Below, piece after piece: positions 24,697 to 31,900 of a DNA stretch of 35,631 nt. This stretch comes from Gammaproteobacteria bacterium (GTDB lineage Bacteria > Pseudomonadota > Gammaproteobacteria > Legionellales > Legionellaceae), in contig JASBUZ010000006.1 of assembly GCA_030147635.1 (NCBI GenBank), forward strand, positions 1 to 35,631. Reading direction: 5' to 3'. The notes under the pieces were generated by a model. That model was not told where the DNA came from. It saw nothing but the letters and a program-made list of their open reading frames with translations, and did not search any database. Within the stretch, counting starts at the first letter, position 1. Each line of letters starts with the position of its first letter. The position numbers and the translations under genes were made by a program.

Positions 24697-25615
24697 TTTC
24701 TACCTCCGCACCTTCAAGTCCTTCATATGCATTGACGTAATTATCGTGAAATACTCTCTCATACACATATGAACACCATCGTTCACTTTCTATTCTCGCA
24801 GGATTTTTTTCTGGTAAATTAAATACACAATTAGGTTTAGCATCTTCGACAACCAATTCTGTGTAAATAGTACGCTGTCCAACCGGTGGTAATAACCAAG
24901 TTTCATGACCCTCGATATTTCGGAGATCTTGTAAAAATTTATTATGGACAGCAGTTTTTCTAACTTGGTTTGGTAATACCCCAGCGATTGCTATCGTATC
25001 GTCTTTAGGGCGACGCAATCGCTCTTGCGATATCGCTTGAATCATCCCTATCGTTCCATTAATACCATATTGCTCTAATTCTGTTGGAACTAAAGCATGG
25101 GTTGCTGCTCTGAGCCCTGCCATGGTTAATGGCCCGAATTGTGGGTTTGTATCAATCACAACAAATTCATAGTCGCTGTTTTCAGACAAAAGCGTTGTGA
25201 ATTCTTTTAGTCGATTGATTACTTTTTCTTTAATATCCACTTTTAAAACACGTTGAGCATCTTCCAACAAAGAAGCAAAGGATGGGAAACAATCAACGTT
25301 TTCAACCCAAGTTGGGTATGGATAAATAGGTCTTCCAATAAATATATCGGCGATGCTACTGATGCCATCCCAATGTGGATCATCTTCTGGAATATTATCC
25401 GGATCCCACTCAGGATGAGATTTAGGCATATATCCTGTTGGATGGGATGGATCTCTAGTCATTGGAATTAAACTGGACGAAGAATTACCTTGTGGATCCA
25501 GGTCAATAAATACGCCCTTTAGATTTTTAATTTTTGCTAGGTACTCTGTTAATGTGAGGGCGATAGTAGATTTTCCTATGCCTCCTTTATTCCCTGCTGT
25601 TGTTATTACCTTCAT
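24686..25615 (-). CDS. parA: ParA partition ATPase
   Basis: A 309-residue P-loop ATPase of the ParA/MinD type. It has the deviant Walker A KGGIGKST (residues 10-17), Walker A' FIDLDPQGNSS around residue 37 and Walker B FVVIDTNPQFGPL around residue 150. It lacks the N-terminal HTH domain of type Ia ParA, so autoregulation would need another protein. An insert rich in Pro and Asp (HPEWDPDNIPEDDPHWD) lies between the first motifs and is unusual. ATP-dependent DNA binding by ParA positions plasmid copies through ParB. It is the first gene of the minus-strand partition/replication operon and is divergent from the origin region. Confidence 0.9.
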   Translation of the reverse strand: MKVITTAGNKGGIGKSTIALTLTEYLAKIKNLKGVFIDLDPQGNSSSSLIPMTRDPSHPTGYMPKSHPEWDPDNIPEDDPHWDGISSIADIFIGRPIYPYPTWVENVDCFPSFASLLEDAQRVLKVDIKEKVINRLKEFTTLLSENSDYEFVVIDTNPQFGPLTMAGLRAATHALVPTELEQYGINGTIGMIQAISQERLRRPKDDTIAIAGVLPNQVRKTAVHNKFLQDLRNIEGHETWLLPPVGQRTIYTELVVEDAKPNCVFNLPEKNPARIESERWCSYVYERVFHDNYVNAYEGLEGAEVENGQ

Positions 25616-26072
25616 TGGTCATCTGCTCTCAAAGAATAACATGTACTATTAGCGTATAAATATTTTTTAATATTTGCAAGTGGTATCTTATACTTTTCTT
25701 TTTTAAAGTACATCTTGTGATATTGAAAATATATATTTTTATTTCTTATTTTATTATTTCCATAAGAAAAAATTGCCTAACTATATGAAATATATGGAAA
25801 ATTAATATTTTATAGTGTTGTTATATGGGATCTTGGGTGTATGGATATGGGTTTATAAGTGTGGCTTTATGGGATGCTAGGTGTAGCCCTATGGTATGGT
25901 GTAGCTTTATGGTTGTATGAGGTGTAGGTTTATGGGAATGGTGTAGGTTTATGGTGTATTCAATTTGTTTCCCTAGAATTTTTATCTCTAGAATACGGGA
26001 TGAATTTTTTATATTATTCCTATTTTAGTATCCTTAAGTTGAAGTAAACTTTATCTACCAAAGAAGCTGTAT
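25616..26072. other. Putative replication origin: AT-rich segment plus iterons
   Basis: This 457-base gap between parA and the histidine phosphatase gene contains no convincing gene. Bases 25640-25815 are extremely AT-rich, as in an origin unwinding element. They are followed by seven iterons (25814-25954). The combination fits an iteron-type plasmid origin. The start sites of parA (minus) and the phosphatase (plus) flank it, so it must also contain divergent promoters. Confidence 0.7.
25814..25954 (+). repeat. Seven iterons, consensus GGTGTAGnTTTATGG
   Basis: Units start at 25814, 25836, 25858, 25880, 25898, 25921 and 25940. The first spacings are exactly 22 bases, then 18, 23 and 19. The last three units are closest to the consensus; the first two are degenerate. 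A spacing near two helical turns places the sites on one face of the DNA, as for Rep-binding iterons. An eighth copy lies alone at 28031. Confidence 0.85.
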
Positions 26073-26651
26073 ATGATCATACTAATACGCCACGCATCTC
26101 CAATTATTAATTATAATTATTGCTCTAGTAAAATCGCTAAAGATCGCCTACTTCACTACAATGAAACAGATAAATTGAAATATAAAGAAATCGATCCATT
26201 TGTATCCGAGCTTCGGAATTTATTTTTAAGCGGGTCTGATAGTATTGTATTTACTTCTACATTGCCTAGGTCAATTAATACAGCGCTCTATCTTTTTAAA
26301 CAATTAAGTTTAGATTTAAATCGCAATCCTATATTTTCAGAGTTTGATTTAGATATTGTTAATTTACCTATTATACTTTCAGTTAAGCAATGGTTTTTTA
26401 TCTCACGTATCGCTTGGATGTTTGGTGTTAGAGGGAATGCCTCATCTTTTTTTGAAGAAAGAAAACGATCAATAAATGCTGCCAATCTCCTTGAGATTAG
26501 TCACTCAAAAGAAACAAATGTTATTCTTGTGGGGCATGGCTTTATAAATAGGTACATTAAACGGAACCTTGAAAAAAGAGATTGGGTGTTAGTAAACAGA
26601 AAAAAGAGCGGTTGTTTTGAAGTTCAATTTTTTCAAAATGCACAAACATAA
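26073..26651 (+). CDS. Histidine phosphatase-family protein
   Basis: A 192-residue protein with the two catalytic blocks of the histidine phosphatase superfamily. IILIRHASPI at the N-terminus supplies the phospho-accepting His, and NVILVGHGFINRYI near residue 150 supplies the second His. FTSTLPRSINTALYLFKQL corresponds to the 'SpL.Ra.qTA' region. The substrate is unknown; the family spans phosphoglycerate mutases and phosphoprotein or nucleotide phosphatases. Unlike the broken homolog near 2.9 kb, this copy has an intact RH motif. It is divergent from parA across the origin, and an IS982 element sits about 100 bases downstream. Confidence 0.75.
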   Translation: MIILIRHASPIINYNYCSSKIAKDRLLHYNETDKLKYKEIDPFVSELRNLFLSGSDSIVFTSTLPRSINTALYLFKQLSLDLNRNPIFSEFDLDIVNLPIILSVKQWFFISRIAWMFGVRGNASSFFEERKRSINAANLLEISHSKETNVILVGHGFINRYIKRNLEKRDWVLVNRKKSGCFEVQFFQNAQT

Positions 26652-26681
26652 CAGCTTGTTTTCTTGAGTTTCTGTCTTGAT

Positions 26682-26701
26682 AAATATTAAAAATAATATT
26701 T
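26682..26701 (+). terminator. AT-only 8-bp stem-loop after the phosphatase gene
   Basis: AAATATTA and TAATATTT pair around AAAA, about 30 bases after the stop codon. An additional small inverted repeat (TTCACC/GGTGAA) follows within 30 bases. A weak terminator is possible; the stem is pure A/T. Confidence 0.3.
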
Positions 26702-26772
26702 CACCATGTATCCATTCAGGTGAACGTTTTAAAATTTTATTCTTATATCTATTGTCAACGCCATGTACCAGT

Positions 26773-27732
26773 TTAGCAAGTCACTAAATTCTCAAATTGC
26801 AGTGGGTCTTCAGGGTTAATCTGCTTGTTGATATGAAAAGCCACTGTATGAGCTAAAATCTTCCTGCTGATTCGTCTTAAAAAATGCCACAGCGTTTTAG
26901 CTTTAATTTTGGCTATTCCAAAACGCTCGGTTAATTGCGCAATGACCGTTTCAACGAGACGTCGGACAGAAATAAGCTTTTTTACAAACCATTTAGGTCG
27001 GTCATCTTTCATATTAGAACGTAAGGGAGTCTGCAGATCCACCCCATTTTTTGATAAATCCACCTTGAGCTCAGGCCTAATAAGCCCTTTATCTGCAATC
27101 AGTAAACCCTGTATATTGTCAGTAAGCCCAGCCAAAACATCGCGTTCATCAATATTAGCAGGAGTAACAGAGTATTGAGTGGCAACCCCTGAGAAGCTAA
27201 TCAGCAGGTGTCCTTTGAAGCCATAGTATTTTTCATCTTTGGCTACACAATACCCATAAGCAGCATCTCCTCGAAAAACTTTAGAAAACCCTGCTCGTTT
27301 AAAATGACAAACCGGCATTGGAAATCCATCAAACAGGTGAATATCGTCATCAAAGGCAAATAAATCCTGGGCTACATGCTGTTGAATCAATTCTTTTACG
27401 CGCCATAAATTAGTGGCTTGTTTAACGAAGGTTTTTCTTGTGCTAAGTCCTGGGAACCAAGTGTTCCAGTGAGAAGAGAAATACTGCCAAATCGCCTTGT
27501 CCTCATGCAGCCCAATGAACTCACCTATGACTTCCATGCTGATGACCTCAGTATCGCCAAGTTTAACGGATGGTCCTCGCTTCCTTAAGGGACTTTTGAC
27601 TACCTTTGTGTAGTATTGCTCTACTAAACAGAATACATGAATGATAAAGTCTTCCATAGACATCGATAAATCCCTTTTTGTTTGTTTTGGCGAACTAAAC
27701 TTTAAGGAATCATTGAGGTCTTTACAACTCAC
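26773..27732 (-). CDS. IS982-family transposase
   Basis: This DDE transposase of up to 319 residues has DGFPMPVCHFKRAG (first Asp), YGFKGHLLISFSG, LLIADKGLIRPEL (second Asp) and RRLVETVIAQLTERFG (Glu), the IS982 family signature set. The N-terminus is probably further in: ATGs at 27663 and 27657 give proteins starting at MSMEDFIIHVFCLVEQYY, closer to the usual family length. The gene fills nearly all of the element and ends 15 bases from the left terminal repeat. The full triad and open frame suggest activity. Confidence 0.92.
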   Translation of the reverse strand: MSCKDLNDSLKFSSPKQTKRDLSMSMEDFIIHVFCLVEQYYTKVVKSPLRKRGPSVKLGDTEVISMEVIGEFIGLHEDKAIWQYFSSHWNTWFPGLSTRKTFVKQATNLWRVKELIQQHVAQDLFAFDDDIHLFDGFPMPVCHFKRAGFSKVFRGDAAYGYCVAKDEKYYGFKGHLLISFSGVATQYSVTPANIDERDVLAGLTDNIQGLLIADKGLIRPELKVDLSKNGVDLQTPLRSNMKDDRPKWFVKKLISVRRLVETVIAQLTERFGIAKIKAKTLWHFLRRISRKILAHTVAFHINKQINPEDPLQFENLVTC

Positions 27733-27734
27733 CC

Positions 27735-27820
27735 GTCATTGCGAGGAAGACATCGTCTGACGAAGCAATCTCCTGAAAACCTTGAGATTGCCACGGCTGC
27801 TTACGCAGCCTCGCAATGAC
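27735..27820. repeat. 86-bp nested palindromic element inside the IS982 copy
   Basis: GTCATTGCGAGG (27735-27746) pairs with CCTCGCAATGAC (27809-27820). Inside it GCAATCTC pairs with GAGATTGC, and GCTGC with GCAGC. From memory, palindromes with this GTCATTGCGAGG core are dispersed in many intracellular bacteria as small mobile or RNA-forming repeats. Here it sits between the transposase start and the right terminal repeat. Confidence 0.75.
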
Positions 27821-27952
27821 AGGATGAGAGGTTAAATTTTAATTAAATTGAAACTGGTACATGGCGTATTGTCATGAAAAATCTACCGCAATAAAACCAT
27901 GAATTTAATTTAATCCGCAATGCGCCTGTTTTTTTATTTAAAATAACCCCAA

Positions 27953-27969
27953 TTATCCCCCGGGGATAA
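27953..27969. promoter_or_regulatory. Perfect 17-bp palindrome TTATCCCCCGGGGATAA
   Basis: Eight-base arms flank a central C in an otherwise AT-rich gap. It lies about 170 bases before the XRE-regulator gene, just outside the IS982 target duplication. It is likely a protein-binding site; the binder is unknown. Confidence 0.45.
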
Positions 27970-28030
27970 AAATCGTAACTTGTTGAAATATATAGATAAA
28001 ATTAAATCTAATTAGGGTTTTAATTCGAAT

Positions 28031-28045
28031 GGTGTAGTTTTATGG
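28031..28045 (+). repeat. Solitary iteron near the XRE regulator
   Basis: GGTGTAGTTTTATGG matches the origin iteron consensus at every fixed position but lies 2.1 kb from the main array, beyond the IS982 insertion. Binding of the Rep protein here could link replication to expression of the downstream genes. Confidence 0.6.
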
Positions 28046-28054
28046 GTTGCTCTT

Positions 28055-28101
28055 ATTTTCTCATATTGAGAAAATAAATAGATTTTTTCTCAATATGAAT
28101 A
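28055..28101 (+). promoter_or_regulatory. Paired operator-like palindromes upstream of the XRE regulator
   Basis: A near-perfect 21-bp palindrome centred on CTCATATTGAG (28055-28075) is followed by a half-copy in inverted orientation (CTCAATATGAA, 28089-28099). The second site starts about 50 bases before the ATG. The arrangement suits binding by a dimeric helix-turn-helix protein, possibly the product of this gene itself. Confidence 0.5.
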
Positions 28102-28137
28102 TAGAATTTGGCGAATAAAAACAGGATATAGTTTTCA

Positions 28138-28725
28138 ATGACAAATTATACAGAAGAAATAGCAAAACGTTTAAAGCTTGCAAGGATTGCATCTGGTTAT
28201 CAGTCTGCTAAAACCTTTACAAGCAAATACAATATACCTTCATCAACCTATTGCAATCATGAGAACGGCAATAGATCGCTAACTTTAGAGAATATTGCAA
28301 ATTATGCAAAGTTATTGAATGTTGATATTGTTTGGCTTGTCACAGGACGAGGTAGTCCTTGTGGACATGTATACAGTCAAGCATTAGAAGAAAAAATACT
28401 CATCGAACAAGAACAAATGATTAAGCGAGGCGAACTACCCGAAACACTCGCCCCGATTATTTCTGAAACAAACAAATATTCGATGATTGATGTTCCTGTA
28501 TTTAAAAAAATATTAGAAGAGCTCATGCCTTTATTGCGATCAATTCCAGAACCCAAAGATAGCGATGCAGCTCAATTTTGCTTTGATTTATATAACAAAA
28601 TCATCGCAACTAATGCGGATGAAAGTGTTAGGATGGATTTAATTAAGCTATGTTTTGACTCATTTTTTAAAGGGTTAGGACTCATGAATTTGGAAAATAA
28701 CGTAAAACAATATGCAACGGCATAG
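28138..28725 (+). CDS. XRE-type helix-turn-helix regulator
   Basis: A 195-residue protein. Residues about 8-72 form a phage-repressor-like helix-turn-helix: LKLARIASGYQSAKTFTSKY, then NIPSSTYCNHENGNRSLTLE, then a helix ending in VDIVWLVTGRG. This is the HTH_3/Cro-C1 layout. The C-terminal 120 residues are helical and lack the peptidase dyad of SOS-cleavable repressors. AGGA precedes the ATG. Palindromes lie just upstream, so autoregulation is likely. A gene for a sensor-like protein follows after about 35 bases, so the two may be cotranscribed. Confidence 0.85.
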   Translation: MTNYTEEIAKRLKLARIASGYQSAKTFTSKYNIPSSTYCNHENGNRSLTLENIANYAKLLNVDIVWLVTGRGSPCGHVYSQALEEKILIEQEQMIKRGELPETLAPIISETNKYSMIDVPVFKKILEELMPLLRSIPEPKDSDAAQFCFDLYNKIIATNADESVRMDLIKLCFDSFFKGLGLMNLENNVKQYATA

Positions 28726-28761
28726 GGTTGTGTGATAGAGGATGCAATAGGTGGGGTGCGT

Positions 28762-29367
28762 ATGACCAAGATTTTTAAATTGCCTAGACATAAACCACCT
28801 ACACTACATGAAAATGCAGCAATAATGTCTTATAAAAATTGCCATAAACTCTGCAGTATTTATAAAGAGATTATTGGAATCGAACAAATACATCATTTTT
28901 CACTGAATGTGGTTGATTCTGAAGGTAAAATGTCAATCCTTTCATATAATCCGCAGATTGCATATAACATATTCAAAGATGGTTCGTATTTATATAACGG
29001 TTCTATTTCACCCAGCTATTATAACAATCTTAGTTTATACACGTGGGATGAAACCTATGATGCGCGGTATGCCAATTTATTGAAGAATAATATGGAGCGT
29101 AAGAATGGGATTCAAAAAGGGGTTGTTATTACAAAAAAATCGAATGGTTTGACCTTGCTATATTCATTTGCAACTAAAAGTGATGGTGACGATTTTTTAA
29201 GAAATATTCAAGAACAGCAACATGAGTTCTATAAGATGGGGGATCATTGCTTCCAACAGGTGCAATCGATCATTGAGGAAAACATTACAGGGTATAATTT
29301 TGATAAAAATAATAAAAAAAGAAATAGCTCGCGTACGCTGGAAGTTGTAAAAGAAATTGATGAATAA
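28762..29367 (+). CDS. Stand-alone LuxR-associated sensor-like protein (no HTH)
   Basis: A protein of about 201 residues that is homologous to the protein at 34.6 kb and, more distantly, to the N-terminal domains of the LuxR regulators at 13.1 and 33.2 kb. Shared features are HFSLNV (about residue 46), a middle W-containing segment (SLYTWDE), then NGIQKGVVITKKSNGLTLLY followed by SFATK about 87 residues after HFSLNV. It has no C-terminal helix-turn-helix; the tail is a basic KKRNSS stretch. It might modulate a LuxR partner, act as a ligand buffer or have another function. The ATG at 28762 has a GGGG site; a GTG at 28732 is also open. Its end overlaps the transporter start by eight bases. Confidence 0.65.
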   Translation: MTKIFKLPRHKPPTLHENAAIMSYKNCHKLCSIYKEIIGIEQIHHFSLNVVDSEGKMSILSYNPQIAYNIFKDGSYLYNGSISPSYYNNLSLYTWDETYDARYANLLKNNMERKNGIQKGVVITKKSNGLTLLYSFATKSDGDDFLRNIQEQQHEFYKMGDHCFQQVQSIIEENITGYNFDKNNKKRNSSRTLEVVKEIDE

Positions 29368-30667
29368 AAAATATATTGGTGCTTTAGTTGGCAATATCAT
29401 GCAGTTTTATGATTTTACCATCTACGCCTTTTTGACTCATGAAATTAGTGCATGTTTTTTTGAGGTTAAAGAAAAGTTCATTGCGCATTTTATAGTGCTA
29501 AGTATTTTTGCAGTTGGTTATTTTACACGGCCTTTAGGCTCGTTGTTATTTGGGTATTTAGGTGATCGAAAGGGGCGAAGTAGTGCTCTTTCGAAAACCA
29601 TTATACTGTCTACAGCATCAACTTTTTTAATTGGCATTACGCCTGGATACCAAACCATTGGCTATGCGGCACCCATAGCTCTTATCCTTTTGAGGCTACT
29701 ACAAGGTCTATCCGTCAGTGGTGAAGAGGGTGGCGCCGTTGTTTTATTGTTTGAGAAAAACGCATTCAAAGATCAGGGATTATTAGGTGCGCTTATTTTA
29801 TCCAGTGTTTTAGTTGGTGTCGTTTTAGGAATTTTTGTTTGTGCTGGGACAAGCTACTTACTTGCTCATCATTGGGTAGGGGATTGGGGTTGGAGAATAC
29901 CCTTTCTTTTGTCTTTACCAATGGGGCTATTTTCCATTTCAATGAGATTTTATCTCAATGATTTTGAGTTATTTAATAAAGCAAAAACGCACAAAATCGT
30001 TGAATCTAAGGTAGTGCGAGGTTTATTCCAGAATCATGCTTGGGCGTTGTCATATGGCCTATGTTTGGTTGCCATTTACTCCATTACGACAAGTTTGCTG
30101 ATTGTACACTTGCCATATTATCTCACCATAAAACTTCAGATGACACGTGAGGTGGGCTTATTGACAATAGGTCTGTCCCTTTTATTTATTGCAATGATGA
30201 CGCCAGTTATTGGTAAATATATAGATCGTTTTGATTCAGTGAAAGTATATGGCGTTGGCGCGCTAGGCGTAATATTGTTTTCACCACTATTCTTTCTCAT
30301 GTTGGCAAATGGTTATTTTGTAGTTGGTGCAATTTTTATTTTTTCTTGTTGGATAGCTATTTTATCAGCGGCATTGTTTTCTTTATTAGTCAGGTTATTC
30401 CCATTTGGTGTTAGGTATTCGGGTGTATCAATCGTATTCAATACCAGTATCACTATTTTTAGCAGCACGACCCCATTGATTTTAATGGCATTGGAGAGGC
30501 TTTCACAGAACCCTATGTTACCGGGTCTTTATGTGAGCCTTCTTTCTTCTTTGATGTTTGGTGCAATGTATTTTGTTAGGAAAAAAATAAGAACCACTGA
30601 TTTTAGTCAACATCAAAATGAGCGGTTTTTATATGTTTCAGCGATGAATGAGAAAGGTTCAATATAG
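29360..30667 (+). CDS. MFS transporter of the metabolite:H+ symporter (ProP/MHS) type
   Basis: A 435-residue protein with about 12 membrane helices. Its opening, NIMQFYDFTIYAF, matches the N[V/I][M/L]E[W/F]YDF hallmark of the MHS family but with Gln for Glu. RPLGSLLFGYLGDRKGRS is motif A, and LLRLLQGLSVSGEEGGA is the typical helix-4 region. MHS members import organic acids, proline/betaine or shikimate with protons. The second such transporter, near 31.9 kb, is a paralog. It overlaps the sensor-like gene and is followed ten bases later by the small ATC-hydrolase-like gene. The substrate is not determined; the Glu-to-Gln change could alter coupling. Confidence 0.88.
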   Translation: MNKKYIGALVGNIMQFYDFTIYAFLTHEISACFFEVKEKFIAHFIVLSIFAVGYFTRPLGSLLFGYLGDRKGRSSALSKTIILSTASTFLIGITPGYQTIGYAAPIALILLRLLQGLSVSGEEGGAVVLLFEKNAFKDQGLLGALILSSVLVGVVLGIFVCAGTSYLLAHHWVGDWGWRIPFLLSLPMGLFSISMRFYLNDFELFNKAKTHKIVESKVVRGLFQNHAWALSYGLCLVAIYSITTSLLIVHLPYYLTIKLQMTREVGLLTIGLSLLFIAMMTPVIGKYIDRFDSVKVYGVGALGVILFSPLFFLMLANGYFVVGAIFIFSCWIAILSAALFSLLVRLFPFGVRYSGVSIVFNTSITIFSSTTPLILMALERLSQNPMLPGLYVSLLSSLMFGAMYFVRKKIRTTDFSQHQNERFLYVSAMNEKGSI

Positions 30668-30677
30668 GAGAAATGTA

Positions 30678-31109
30678 ATGAGTATGAATACTTATAATGC
30701 GGCATTTTTTGGTTTATTCGAAAATGTGTTCAAGTTATTAAAAGAGGAATATGGAGAAGAAAGGGCGCTTGAATTATTTACGGTTTTAATGGAAAGAGGG
30801 TTGTCTAAATCTTATGGGGTTGATTTTAAACAAGGTGATCCAAACGAATTTGCGCGTTTGGTTGCTGAGCGCGATCGATTGGTTGGTTTGCGTGTTGAGT
30901 TCCCAGAAATTGCAGAAGGCAGGTTAGTTTATCAATTTCATGATGATCCATTTCCAAATTTAAAAGGTCTTGTAGAGCCCCAAAAATTAGATCGTTGTTA
31001 TATGAACTTTAAAGTTCAATATATTCTGGGCCCAGGATGGGATTATGAAACTACAAAACATTTGTGGCGTGGGGATAAATATACAGAGCATGTGATTACT
31101 AAAAAATAA
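30678..31109 (+). CDS. L-2-amino-thiazoline-4-carboxylate hydrolase-like protein
   Basis: A 143-residue soluble protein. VFKLLKEEYGEERALELFTV near the N-terminus and TKHLWRGDKYTEHVI at the C-terminus resemble the L-2-amino-thiazoline-4-carboxylic acid hydrolase family (helical start, then a mixed fold with a final TKxLxxGDxxCxF-like motif). In this copy the usual Cys in that motif is Thr (KYTEHV), which argues against the classical catalytic activity. Members are often clustered with transporters and LuxR regulators. The ATG at 30678 has GGAG upstream; the frame extends ten codons earlier into the MFS gene. The assignment is tentative. Confidence 0.45.
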   Translation: MSMNTYNAAFFGLFENVFKLLKEEYGEERALELFTVLMERGLSKSYGVDFKQGDPNEFARLVAERDRLVGLRVEFPEIAEGRLVYQFHDDPFPNLKGLVEPQKLDRCYMNFKVQYILGPGWDYETTKHLWRGDKYTEHVITKK

Positions 31110-31125
31110 TTCTCTTTATGAGAAT
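31109..31125 (+). terminator. Small stem-loop after the ATC-hydrolase-like gene
   Basis: ATTCTC and GAGAAT pair around TTTAT immediately at the end of the coding region. A weak terminator or attenuator ahead of the 128-base gap to elbB is possible. The T-rich stretch that would follow is interrupted. Confidence 0.3.
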
Positions 31126-31237
31126 TAATATTGATAAAATCCTCAAAAAAGGTATTATTTTATTTTGTGGAAATAAATAGATCACAAAAAGAGCTATTTG
31201 AACACACATAACAATAAATGCATAAGGAATAAGAATA

Positions 31238-31900
31238 ATGAGATTTGCAGTTATATTAGCTGGTTGTGGTCAACATGATGGATCAGAAACGCATGAAGTG
31301 ATTTTGACATTATTGTCATTGGAGCAAGAGGGTGTGGAGTGGCAAGCGTTTGCTCCTGATATTAAGCAAGCCTGTGTCATTAATCATGTCGATGAAACAG
31401 TGTGTTCCACGGATTCACGCTCTGTTCTCCAAGAATCTGCGCGTCTGGTAAGAGGCAAGATTCAAGCTTTGCCTGAGCTTGATGTGAATGCATTTGATGC
31501 AATCGTTTTTCCTGGTGGATTAGGTGCGGTCACGAATTTATGTGATTGGTATGAGAAAAAATCCTCTTTTGAGTTTCAATCTGATGTGAAACGAGTGATT
31601 GAACAGGCTAAAGCGCAAAAAATGCCGATGGGTTTTATTTGCATTGCACCTGTGATGATACCGAAAATTTATCCAGGGGCACAATTAACCATTGGTCATG
31701 ACGATTCTATTGCTGCTCAACTTCAATCAATGGGTGGTGTTCACATCAATTGCTCAGCTGACAATGTTGTCATAGATGAGGGGCATCGGGTTGTCAGTAC
31801 ACCGGCTAATATGGTTGCCAAAAATATCAATGAAGTTTTTGTCGGTATCAAAAAACTGATACAAGCATTGAAGCACTTGAGTCAGTCTCATGAGACGTAA
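31238..31900 (+). CDS. elbB: ElbB, DJ-1/PfpI-type glyoxalase-like protein
   Basis: A 220-residue member of the DJ-1 superfamily that closely resembles E. coli ElbB throughout. It has ILAGCGQHDGSETHEVILTLLSL at the start, FAPDIKQACVINH, DAIVFPGGLGAVTNL and MGFICIAPVMIPKIYPG. The last carries the nucleophile-elbow Cys in FICIAP. Family proteins have weak glyoxalase/deglycase activity and have been linked to isoprenoid synthesis. AAGGA lies ten bases before the ATG. The 3' end overlaps the second MHS transporter by 11 bases, so the two are probably coupled. A methylglyoxal or aldehyde-related substrate would fit, but is inferred. Confidence 0.93.
   Translation: MRFAVILAGCGQHDGSETHEVILTLLSLEQEGVEWQAFAPDIKQACVINHVDETVCSTDSRSVLQESARLVRGKIQALPELDVNAFDAIVFPGGLGAVTNLCDWYEKKSSFEFQSDVKRVIEQAKAQKMPMGFICIAPVMIPKIYPGAQLTIGHDDSIAAQLQSMGGVHINCSADNVVIDEGHRVVSTPANMVAKNINEVFVGIKKLIQALKHLSQSHET

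Larger units (their letters stand above)
26758..27867 (-). mobile_element. Complete IS982-family insertion sequence
   Basis: The element is 1110 bp long with perfect 17-bp terminal inverted repeats (ACGCCATGTACCAGTTT at the left, its complement at 27851-27867). It is flanked by a 7-bp direct repeat ATTGTCA (26751-26757 and 27868-27874), the target duplication. It contains one transposase gene on the minus strand and a palindromic segment between that gene and the right end. Intact ends, target duplication and transposase indicate a recent and possibly active insertion. It separates the solitary iteron at 28031 from the main origin. Confidence 0.92.

Noticed and set aside
25616-26072. CRISPR or satellite array at 25.8 kb
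   Set aside because: The units are 15-base iterons with 18-23-base phasing next to an AT-rich segment and partition genes, which fits a plasmid origin.
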